DNA of 64,000 nt from Cordia subcordata (lineage: Eukaryota; Streptophyta; Magnoliopsida; Boraginales; Cordiaceae). The stretch spans positions 3,638,501 to 3,702,500 of the forward strand of contig JAPTOF010000003.1 in the NCBI GenBank assembly GCA_028554755.1, in the 5' to 3' direction. The notes beneath the pieces were generated by a model. It saw only the letters and a list, made by a program, of their open reading frames with translations, was not told the DNA's origin and did no database searches. The translations under genes and the position numbers were made by a program. Shown here in pieces: positions 21,571 through 31,369 of this stretch; position 1 is the stretch's first letter; every line of letters starts with the position of its first letter.

Positions 21571-24500
21571 GAATTTTTTTTGACCCAAAATTTGATATCC
21601 CATGCAAAATTGACCCTATATTGGATAGGGTTTCAAATATAACCCAACCTCACTCCCAAAATGCGTTAAATGCACGCTAAGATTACGCAGCGCGTTCCTG
21701 AAAAGCAAGATGCGTTTCAGGAACACGTCTCTTGCTTTTCCTAACTTTTCCAAAAATGCCCTGGCCGATTTGTTGGAGATGTAGGGAATTTATTCTTAAC
21801 AGCGTATTCTGGGAGTGCGTTTACAGCGAATCGATTATATTCCCTGCTATCAGTCATAGTCGAGTCATTTCACGTCACACGAAATTTCAGAAGTCTCATT
21901 CCCAGAATGCGTTTCTACCTATATGAACCCCAACCCCTTCCTCTACTGGCTCATTGAACACTTAAGTTATCCTACAACCTTTCACACACTAACGTTCTGC
22001 CAAATTCCTTCCACTTCTCACTCTAAGTTTCAAAAAAAGTACGTAAAAGAATGAATTCACCTGAAGTTACTATTTTTTTATACTATGGCGGTCAAAAAAT
22101 TATGACTGATTACGGTCTTGATTATAGGAGTCCAAATATACCACGTAAAATCAAAATTCTTCTCGATACAACTTATGATCAATTTGTTTCTCGTGTACTT
22201 AGAAAGATCAGGTTATGCCCAACCATTGATAGAGTTAACTTATGTTATCATGACCTTAGATAGGGTGCTACATTGCAGTAGATTTATTATTACCCAAGTG
22301 CAATAACTGATGTTGAAGATTTATGGGATATGTGTGGCACCGCTTGTTGTGATTGGAACCGTTGTGTTGCGCACGTAATAGTGGATGTTTAGTATGATGA
22401 CGTGTATGTGCTGCAACTAATGGCCAACGTCTCGTACCAGTCCAACATGTCGGACCTAAATGCAGCACCATCGTATAATGAAGATGAATAGATCAATATT
22501 GCAACAACAGTTGTAGAGTTCGCCACTTTTTCCCTTTCCTTGTAACCACAGTTCATTTTTGAAGTCGGAGGACCCTCTTATTATGGTGGTGGCATGGAGG
22601 ATAGATGTGACATCGCAGCAGATACGGTTTTGTCAGAGGAAAACGAAGAAAACAAGGACAGTTAATTGAATGATCAAAAAGATGTAGTCTCAGAAGCAAG
22701 TTTGAACTACCAAATTGAGAATGATGTTGAAGGACCGGATACAGATACAGAGCCGGAGGTAGAGGAGGATGAACCTGTAGAGTTCCATATTGCCAAGACC
22801 GAATTCTACATGACAAGCAGATACGAGGCACCCAACTGCCCAATATAGAACCCTGATCGGATGGATCTGGCCAAACTAATGGTATTCCCGTCCAAAGTGG
22901 ATGTGATAAAGGATGTTCAACAGAACGCGATAAAGATACAAAAGGAATACAGGGCTCTTTATTCGAGTAGGACCCTGTGGAACGTATGATGCAGGGAAGT
23001 GCATAGTAAAAGTGTAGTATGCCGATGGTTTGTACGTGTTATAGAGAAAGCAACGCATAAGTTGTAGGAGATGATGCAGTATGAAGCTAGACACATTTGT
23101 ATGGCGTAAATATTTGTGTTCTTGCACATAAATTTGACTTCTGGTTTGGTTGGATATTTGGTGAGGCATTTCATAGCTAAGAAGGCTGATTATGAGGTTG
23201 GGCTTGTCCAAGGTCACATGAAGGAGAAGCTTAACGCAGATGTCAATTACGGGAAAGCTTGGAACGATTGGAATAAAGCAATTGAACTAGTTTATGGCAA
23301 TTGGGACACGTCATACCAAATGCTTCCATAGTTTCTTGGTGTTGTAAATCCAGGTAGTGTTGTGAGATACATGTTCGATGAAGGTTTAAAGCGGGCTAAA
23401 AGAATTATTGACATAGTTTATTGGGCGTTTGGTCCTTGCATCACGGCGTGGAGGCATTGAAAACCTGTGGTTTCACTTGACAGTACACACTTGTAGGGAA
23501 AGTACAAGGGCCACCTCTTAGTTGCATTAACCACTAATGCCAACAGCCAAGTATTGCCTTTGGCATTTGCAGTTGTGGACACAGAGACGATAAGCACTTG
23601 GTCATGGTTCTTACAATAGTTATGTGAGAACTTTTTTAGTGAGATGCCCCAAGTATGCATTACATCTAATAGGCATGCAGGCATCGCCTCTGCAATTGAA
23701 CAGGTTACACATGACGGTCAACTTGAAATAAGACAACGCATTTGCCCGAGACATCTTAAAAGCAATGTGATGAAGAGATGGCGGAATCAATTCCTTAAAG
23801 ACATGTGTTGGATAGTTGGCCGAGAATGTCAAGCACGCAAACATGAGGTTGCTATAAACGTGATCCTTGCTGTACCCTAGTCAAAATGGTGTTGGCAAAT
23901 GAGTACACAAGTTCTTTTTCGATATCCTTGCTGATACATGGACCATAAGCACTGATAGGGGCTATAGATGGGGTGTGATGACCAAAAATAATGTCGAATG
24001 CTTCAACAATGTCCTCGTCGGTGCCAAGGGGTTACTTATCATGGTCTTTGTAACTAACACTATTATGAAGATAAAATGTTACATTCATGATCGGTTGGTC
24101 CATGCCATGCACTTGGAAAGTGAGGGCTATCGTCTCCCTCTTATTGTGAGGAACTATTTGAGAAGTGATGGACCTCGTCACATCGTCATCATGTACTTAG
24201 TTTCAGAGAGGATGGAAGAAAGTACATGTACTTGCGGTAAGTGTGTTGCATATCACTTGCCATGCTCACAAGTACAAACTGTTGCTCGATTTAGGGAGTT
24301 TAATGTGGAGAATACGATATCTCAAGAACTGACTGTGAAAGCGTACAAAGATACCTACTAGAGGACATTCGAGCCCTTTAGACACCAATTTTATTGGCCT
24401 CAATCGCGTACATGGACGTTGCATCCGAACCCCTATCGTGTCCACCAGAGAAGAGGACGAGTAGGGGGACGGTGCATCTCAAACGTGATGGATTAGTCTA

Positions 24501-25085
24501 ACCACCGTAGACAACAAAGGTGTACAGCATATGGTCAACTAGGCCACATTGCTGCAACTTGCCCGAGCAATCAAAATGCATAATTTGAGAATGTTTTTAT
24601 GTGAACTAGTTGTGATGTGTAGTAGTTGTAATCTTGTTTTGTTTACTTATTGTAACATTGTAATGTTATTATTAATCAATCTTGTAATGTCCACTTCAAC
24701 CGAAAGACATAAATAACACAGCCTTATCAATACATAACATAGTGTATAGATCACTTCAGGAGTGGGGGAAAATTTTTGAAAATGAAATGGGGAGGAAAAG
24801 CTCGAGAGGCTAATTTATGGAACGTGAGTGCATTCCCAGAGCATGGACCGTGTTCTTGGAGTGCGCCGCATTAGCAGCCGGACTTCGGGAGTGCGGTTCG
24901 CATTTTCGAAACGTGCCAAGTTTAAATTTTGAATTTTTTTGAATTATTTTGTATGATCTTTGCTTGGACACATTTTCAGAGTGCGTGTAGTGCATTTTGG
25001 GAGCGAGATTGGGTTATATTTGAAACCCTATCCAATATAGGGTCAATTTTGTATGAAATATCAAATTTTGGGTAAAAAAAAATCG
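21571..25085 (+). mobile_element. MULE A (Mutator-like element), 3.5 kb
   Basis: Terminal inverted repeats of about 70 bp: the left end carries GACCCAAAATTTGATAT and AAAATTGACCCTATATTGG, and the right end repeats them inverted. A 9-bp target duplication with one mismatch flanks it (TTAATTCTT 21562-21570, TTTATTCTT 25086-25094). Inside is one decayed MURA transposase. It is close to MULE B in ends, upstream region and transposase, but lacks the PMD gene. Both ends carry GC-rich subterminal motifs (GGGAGTGCG, GCATTCC). Confidence 0.92.
22051..24593 (+). pseudogene. MURA-like transposase (MULE A), decayed
   Basis: Transposase of the Mutator-like superfamily, which cuts and pastes its element by a DDE nuclease in the nucleus. 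Starts MNSPEVTIFLYYGG at 22051 and stays in one frame to about 23880 despite roughly fifteen stops, then shifts. An acidic linker (about 22680-22790) precedes the MULE DDE core (VVSLDSTHL near 23465, then a SNRHAGIASA region near 23665, where MULE B has LDRHAGIAYA). A SWIM-type zinc motif (CTCGKCVAYHLPC near 24229) and a CCHC knuckle (RCTAYGQLGHIAATC near 24520) follow. In MULE A the second catalytic Asp reads Asn. Inactive. Confidence 0.88.
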
Positions 25086-25229
25086 TTTATTCTTCTTCAA
25101 TAAATAGACAAGTATTAGACATATCAAATCAGCCGTATATGATGTAAGAGTCTATTTTCATTTTCTTCCATGGTTCATAGTTTACTTCTTGTTTGCCGGG
25201 AACCAAGACTAGTTTTATTATAAAAGAAA

Positions 25230-25576
25230 GAGTAAAATGCATTTTATCCTTTTGTATTTTGTGAATATCGCATAAAATTTCTTGTGTTTTCAAAACTTGT
25301 TGATAAACCTTTATGATTTAAAAAACGTAGCACATTGGCCCCCACCGTTAGTTTTTCTGTTAAAGTTAAAAGATTTTGGAATCAAATAGGGGATTTTGCA
25401 CTATTTTTCAAATCAGAGGGGGGAATTTGGATCAATTTTACAATCAAAGGGGAGAATTTGCACCAATTTACTTGAGTTTTTTTTATTTATTTATTATTAA
25501 CAGAGTTTTGAAAACACAGGAAGCTTTATGCGACTTTCACATAACATGGGGGGGGGGGGTAAAATGCATTTTACTC
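25230..25576. mobile_element. MULE-type MITE, 347 bp, with perfect 9-bp target duplication
   Basis: Ends GAGTAAAATGCATTTTA and its reverse complement; similarity of the arms continues inward for about 75 bp. The flanking 9 bp TAAAAGAAA are identical (25221-25229 and 25577-25585), the size expected for Mutator-type insertion. No coding sequence. It inserted into a copy of the ~300-bp repeat family. Confidence 0.85.
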
Positions 25577-25585
25577 TAAAAGAAA

Positions 25586-26130
25586 TTGGACCAAATCCCT
25601 AGACCAAGTCTAAGAACATTATTGTTAAAGAAAATGGGGCCAAACCAGGGATGGAATTAACACGCTCTCATGTATAAGCGTTATTTGTGTTTTAGTGATG
25701 CACAGACAGGTGGCTATAAGTCCTAAGTCTATAACCTAAGTTTTGATTATGTGAGAAGTTACTATCTCATTTACAAAGTTAAACTTATAGAGAGAGTTTA
25801 TTATATTTATTTATCATATTTATCAATGTAAAACCAAAAAACTGTAGCTTCTTTTTCTTCTTCTTTTGTTCTTATTGATCCTTGCTATATATTCTTAAAA
25901 AAACAAAAGATAGTATTATTTCTTTCTGCTTTTCAAAGTTACAATGTAAAGAGTCCTCAATTGCGAATAGAACCAACTATTTATTAAAAATTAATGCAAA
26001 CATATCCTGCAAAAGTTAAAAGACTCCTCAAGAGTCTTCAATCTGTGAAGAAAAGTTGTCCGTAGAACGTTTCATGAGGCGTCAATACAACAATGTAATA
26101 ATGGGGGTAGTCAACTAGCTAGGCTTGAGC
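25586..26130. other. non-coding spacer with a repeat-family remnant
   Basis: The first ~100 bp continue the ~300-bp repeat family. The remainder is AT-rich and shows no gene. Confidence 0.5.
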
Positions 26131-26697
26131 ACAATTCGGCTAATAACAGAAATCGGAATCAAACCAAACGCAATAACTATTTTGGTTCAGTTTTGGTTCT
26201 TGATTTCAGTTTTCTGCCAATTCTAGTAATTGGTTATTATATTTTTCAGTTAGCAACCGATTAACCGAATAATAAACTCCATCGCTTTGATATGCATAGT
26301 ATGAAATTGTTTTACTTATTGCTTGTTTCATTCATTAGAAGTTGTATTAGATTTTTCAGTAAATTTGGTGACATATCATACGAAAGAATATTTATGACTT
26401 TATCCTATCTAGTTGTATTAAATTTTTTGGTAGACTTGGTGATGTGTTATGCTAAACAATATTTATGAATTGGGTTTCATGCTATATAGGATAAGAGAAT
26501 AAAGAAATTATGTTTGCTCGTTTAGTTCTACTATTGGCATCAGTTGTATGTTTTGGAAAATTTGGTAAATATATGGTTGTTTTTATTTTGGTTATTTTGG
26601 CTAATAGTTGGAACTGTTTTGAAAAATTCGGTTTTGTAATTTCACTTATTCTTACTATTTGGTTCATTTTCGGTTCAGTTATTGATTTCCAATGAAC
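26131..26697. repeat. repetitive block with CGGTT-type ends and a small tandem duplication
   Basis: The left part is rich in AACCAAA/CGGAATC and the right part in the complementary TTTGGTTC/CGGTTC, suggesting a decayed inverted-repeat transposon. Within it, about 26337-26405 and 26405-26475 are two diverged copies around AGTTGTATTA. I could not define exact borders or a target duplication. Confidence 0.35.
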
Positions 26698-26735
26698 AAT
26701 TTAGAGTAAAACTGCTTTATTCAATAAATTGAGGA

Positions 26736-27905
26736 TTTCTCTTAATAAAGAAAAGTTAGTAGTTTTAGGGCTTGAACTAAGTAAAATATGGAATTAAGGG
26801 CTTGCATGTTAAAAACTTTAATAGAAGGGCTTAAACTTATAAAAAAGTGAGATTTTATACACTATTAAGTAACAGTATTAATCTTTTGTTTACATGGCAT
26901 TTTATTTTATTTTTCTATCTTACATAGATTTTTGTACATGGCAATCTAACTCCTATGTGGCATACACACACAAACTTATAAATTCTAAATTATTATGTAC
27001 ATGTACACATATATAAATTTTGAAAATCTTTTTTGTTAGGTTTAAAATTATAAATCAATCTACATTTTCTTCTTTTGCTTAATATAATTTTTTATGTATT
27101 TAAAATTTAAAAAAATTTAAATTAATTGTACATTTGAAATATTAAAATAAAAATTTAAATGGTTTATAACAGTTAATTGTGCATTTAAATTAATTGGTTT
27201 AAATTAATATAAACAAAATTTTAATATATTTTGCTTATTAAACAAAAATTAGTAAACAAAAACTTTACACTTTAAAGTATCACGCTAACATAATAATATA
27301 TTTATTTTTGGGAAAAGAATTATTGTGCATTTTATGTATTAAATATTTTTGCTTATTCAACAAAAAATTAGTAAACAAAAACTTTATTATATTAATTGAA
27401 GTGTTAATTTAAATTAACTGTAAATTTAAATTATTTGGTTTAAACTTTAAAAAATTATTTAAATGTACAAGTAATTATTTAAATATAAATTATTTAAAAT
27501 TTTTATTCTAATACTTATAATGCATAAATAATTTAAACTTTTTAATTTTTAAATATAAAAATATATATTGAGCAAAAGGAAAAAATGTAGATTAATTTAT
27601 AATTTTATACCTAACGAAAAAAGATTTTCAAAATTTATATATATGTACATGCACATAATAGTTTAGAATTTATAAGTTTGTGTGTGTATATGCCACATAA
27701 GAGTTGGATTGCCATGTAAGAAAATCCTAAAGTAGAAAAATAAAATAAAATGGAACGTAAGAGAAAATTAACACCATTTCTAACGGTGTGTAAAATGTCA
27801 CTTTTTCGTAAGTTCAAGTCATTCTATTAAAACTTTTAAAGTTCAAGTCCTCAATTCTATATTTTACAAAGTTCAAACGTTAAAATAACCCTTTTCTGAA
27901 TAATA
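26736..27905. mobile_element. foldback-type element with long inverted arms
   Basis: The left arm (about 26736-27170) and the inverted right arm (about 27490-27905) match over several hundred bases. Examples are ACACAAACTTATAAATTCTA with its complement, and the paired blocks TTTTGAAAATCTTTTTTGTT. The centre holds a direct repeat (AATTAGTAAACAAAAACTTT near 27249 and 27368). No ORF of note. A transcript would fold into a long near-perfect hairpin. Confidence 0.75.
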
Positions 27906-28955
27906 ATTTTTTTTTTATTTTTATGCCTCGGGGCTAGTGTGCTACGCTAATAACCTTCCTGGTCACACGTGGACATGTGTCCCTGCGCGAAGACTAAGCT
28001 AAAAACCTATTCTGTTACCATGTTAAGAATCTTTGAGATTCCACTATTAAAATTAACTGATTAATATAAAGAGTACTGGCCCAAAACCTTATATTGTGGA
28101 CTTGATTGTTGAAATTTTTTATGTGAAACAAACATGTGCTGTAACCCATTTATTTCTGTTATTAGCTGAAGTTTGTATCTCATGAAAAACTGAAATTCAA
28201 AATTGAAACTTGAATTATCTAAATTCAAAATCGAAATGGAACTAAAAGAAGAAATAACGTAGCTGAACACTTCTGCCCAGCTTGATTTTGATTTTCAACT
28301 AATTAAGCGAATTGTGCCCACTTGTAGATGTTGTTCATCATCATCAATTTCAACTTTATCTTAAGAATGTCTATCGCATTATAGAGAAAACCAGCATCTA
28401 CTTGTTCTCCCTGCAAACCTGCCATGAGCTGGTTTGGCAAAAATGTAAGTACATACAGTGTTAGATTATAGATAGAATTGAGTTTTGAGATAGCAAAAAA
28501 ATGTTTTGAAAAAACCTCAATTATACTTTTTTTTTAAATTACATTTTACAAATAGTATGTTTATATACGTACACTTTACTAATTACAATATATCTATGAT
28601 TAAAGATTAAACATATTACTTAAACAAAATTAAAAACTTTAAAATTTAAAAAAATAGAAAAATAAAATTAAAAATTAGAAATTTAAAATTTAAAATTTTA
28701 AAAATTTGAAAAAATTTTAAAAATAAAAATTATAAAATAAAATTTTAAAAATTACAAATTTCAAAAGAATAAAAAAAATTATAAACAAAAAATCTAAAAA
28801 ATTAAAATCAAATAACTAAATCATAAACAAAACTTTGAAGAGCAATTTTAACCAGAAAAACCATAAATTGCTTTTTTTTTATCAAATAAAAATTTTACTA
28901 AATAATAACATAACTTTTCTCAATAGCATTTTTTTTTTAAAATAAAAAGGAGCAA
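27906..28955. other. non-coding, ending in AT low complexity
   Basis: No gene recognised. From about 28600 to 28820 the sequence is almost pure A/T with runs such as AAAATTTAAAA. Confidence 0.55.
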
Positions 28956-29033
28956 GGAGCCCCAGAAAATTTATTGCAACAATCAAATAGCACAAAAGTT
29001 CAAACAGCCGTAGAAGAGATAAATGATCCTAGG

Positions 29034-29312
29034 TTACATTCTGATATTAGGCAAGGAGCTTTTATCACTTCTGATAATTCCTCGTAGTAGTATGTGCTCC
29101 CTAAGATCGGTCAGCATCATCAAACCACTCGCATGGACTCCCTTGTTGGCAAGGTAATCAGCGGCCAAATTCCCTTCGGGAAAAATGTGAGAGACTTTAA
29201 ACTCAAAGTGGGTTAATAGATTTCGAATTTTCATGACGACGTGATAGTGATCCCAGCTGTGACTGCCATTACCTTTGATCCAATTAAGTCTGTTCAGCAA
29301 CATTATTTTCAA
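29034..29312 (-). pseudogene. LINE-type RNase H fragment
   Basis: The - strand frame ends in a C-terminal RNase H-like segment of the reverse-transcriptase-like family: NLLTHFEFKVSHIFPEGNLA then ADYLAN. The F.H.(F/Y)REGN..AD.LAN pattern is typical of the tail domain of plant LINEs and related host fragments. The N-terminal part of the domain appears at 30060-30180, separated by an AT-rich block. Confidence 0.6.
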
Positions 29313-29316
29313 TAAT

Positions 29317-29801
29317 ATTTAGTATTTTGATCAAGTCAAAATACTACTTTATCCCATTTTGGTTGTTCGGTAACATAATGTTTTAAATAGTATTTTTATT
29401 AAAATGGTATTTGAAGTAGTATTTGTGAAATGCTAATATTATTAGCGTGTCAAGGCAGAGGTTAGTGTTTAATTTTTTTTTTTTGGCAATGTTATCCTCT
29501 CTCTAATATCTGTTTGATAATTTTACCATTTATCCAATCTCTCTATACATTGTTATATTTTCTTTCATAGATATAAATACAAAATAACATAGAAATTAAT
29601 TTCAAATTCTATTTACATAAAAATATATTAAAAATATAGGTCTTATTTGACATTTTATTATTTTTCTTTGAAACTATAAATTTTCAATCAACTAAAAATA
29701 TTTCTATAATAAAAAAATTAGTTTATAATATTAATAAAATTAATTTTTAATATTATTTTTAAGAATCATATATTTAATTATAAAATTATCTTAATTATTT
29801 C

Positions 29802-29832
<31 letters not shown>

Positions 29833-30055
29833 ATAATAAGAACAACAACAACAATAATAATAATAATAACAATAATAATGTGAAACCAATGTCTTTAATT
29901 GTCGTTTTGCATTCACCAGCTAACTTAATAGTTAGTTTTATCAAACACAATTAAAACAATCTACTAGTGAAACAACTATCCTCTAACTACTAAAACACAA
30001 CAGCTCTCTATTACTCAAACACTATCCGTTACGTAATTTGCTAATTGCGTTGAAC
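29317..30055. repeat. AT-rich insertion with (AAT)n microsatellite
   Basis: This interval separates two parts of one RNase H domain, so it is probably an insertion. AAT/ATT trinucleotide repeats run from about 29801 to 29878. I did not find matching ends or a clear target duplication. Confidence 0.45.
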
Positions 30056-30059
30056 ATGT

Positions 30060-30180
30060 CCTAAACCACTACAACTGAGTTGAGTTCAATCCATAATTTG
30101 TTGACTCCAATGCTACGAGCTAGAATAAGGCCTTGAAGAAGTCCTTGCACCTCAACACCATGTCTGAATTTTGTACCTTT
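30060..30180 (-). pseudogene. LINE-type RNase H fragment (upstream part)
   Basis: The - strand reads KFRHGVEVQGLLQGLILARS then IGVNKLWIELNS, matching the EL.GL..GL.LA...G..RLWIE.DS segment of RNase H-like domains. It would precede the fragment at 29034-29312 in an intact copy. Confidence 0.55.
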
Positions 30181-30539
30181 TAAAACAACGATAGCAAATT
30201 AAAACATCAATTCCAAACTGACCCTTAGTCAACAGAAACTTGATTATTTGATGTGATAAATCCAATTTTATCGAACTTTGATGATCATATTAGATTTACT
30301 ATTAAGTCAACAAAATTAAAAATATCTTTGTGAATTAATGATCATTAATTTATCAATAAATTAATATTTGATTGCTTAGTTAATAGAAATTATTATATTT
30401 GAGCCTATACTTTTTTTTTCTTTTTTCTTTCTTCGTATGGGAGGATAAAGCGAGTTACACTATTACCCTTCTAGGTAGTGTGAATCCACTTTTATCCTTC
30501 TCTAGTAAATTGTTGACCAATTGCGAAACCAAATACCAA

Positions 30540-30670
30540 AAAGTTTTTGTAGTATGATTCACTAGTTAATTAGCACAAGTGTTTGCGTCTCTATATACGT
30601 TTCTTAGCACAAAGCTCCTCCTATCATTAAGAATCTTCTTGTGATCTTCAAACAAAGTTCTATAAGGTGA
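30540..30670 (-). pseudogene. second LINE-type RNase H tail fragment
   Basis: The - strand reads DHKKILNDRRSFVLRNVYRD followed by ANTCAN, the VYREAN.CAD.LA motif of the domain's C-terminal end, followed by a stop. It is a separate copy from the one at 29034-30180. Confidence 0.5.
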
Positions 30671-30727
30671 CTATCACATTTTGAAATCATGTGTGCCCTT
30701 AGCAGTCTAGCTACTAGTAAGGCTTAA

Positions 30728-31291
30728 TGTGATATCCTACATCGGTTTGTGAGTGACTTGTGACTTATTTATAAGTGGGTGGTATGAGTATAACTGATAA
30801 CTGAGGTTAACCATTTTGGGTTAGTTGATTAGAGACCCAAATAGTTATCAGTTATGCCTACAACACAAGTCTTGCTCGTGGGCCTAGGCTCGGGATTGTG
30901 ACAAAATGGTATTCAGAGTTAGTTACCAGCTGGTTGTGGGAGTTAAGTGCAATACAGGACAAAGTGCTACACCAAATGTGCTGTGGGAGCTACCTCTTGA
31001 GCTCGTAGGAGCCACCTGTAGAGTCTTGCATAACCTGGTCTTGTGTGAGGTTGTGTGCACCTGACAAGGACGTCAGGTCCTTAACAGGGGGTGAATGTGA
31101 TATCCACATCAGTGGGGGTGAATGTGATATCCATATCGGTTTGTGGGGTGACTTGTTTATAAGAGGGTGGTGTGAGCATAAATAATAACTTGGGATAACC
31201 ATTTTGGGTTAGTTAATTAGAGACCTAAATAGTTATTAGTTATGCATATAACACAAGTCTCACTCATAGACTTGGGCTCGGGGGCATGACA
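30728..31291 (+). mobile_element. TRIM (miniature LTR retrotransposon), 564 bp
   Basis: LTRs 30728-30903 and 31123-31291 begin TGTGATATCC and end GACA. A tRNA-Met-type primer site (TGGTATTCAGAGTTAG, 30907) follows the left LTR. The interior is only about 0.2 kb and non-coding. The purine tract and first bases of the right LTR are duplicated in tandem (27 bp, 31096-31122). Flanks CTTAA/ATTAA differ by one base, so the target duplication is unsure. The right end abuts the kinase fragment at 31297. Confidence 0.78.
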
Positions 31292-31296
31292 ATTAA

Positions 31297-31369
31297 TCTA
31301 TAAGTGTAGAAGGCGCTATTTATCAATGACACTATTGAAGACTTCTTATAACGACAAAACAATTTCCGC
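31297..31369 (+). pseudogene. 5' fragment of a third LRK10L kinase copy
   Basis: Matches 1123-1205 of the left kinase gene (TAAGTGTAGAAG block, then ATTGAAGACTT and AAAACAATTT). It covers the end of the membrane span and the juxtamembrane region, with a small deletion. It stops where the gypsy LTR begins. The matching 3' piece lies 20 kb away at 51468. The kinase core between them (about 910 bp) is missing. Confidence 0.8.
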
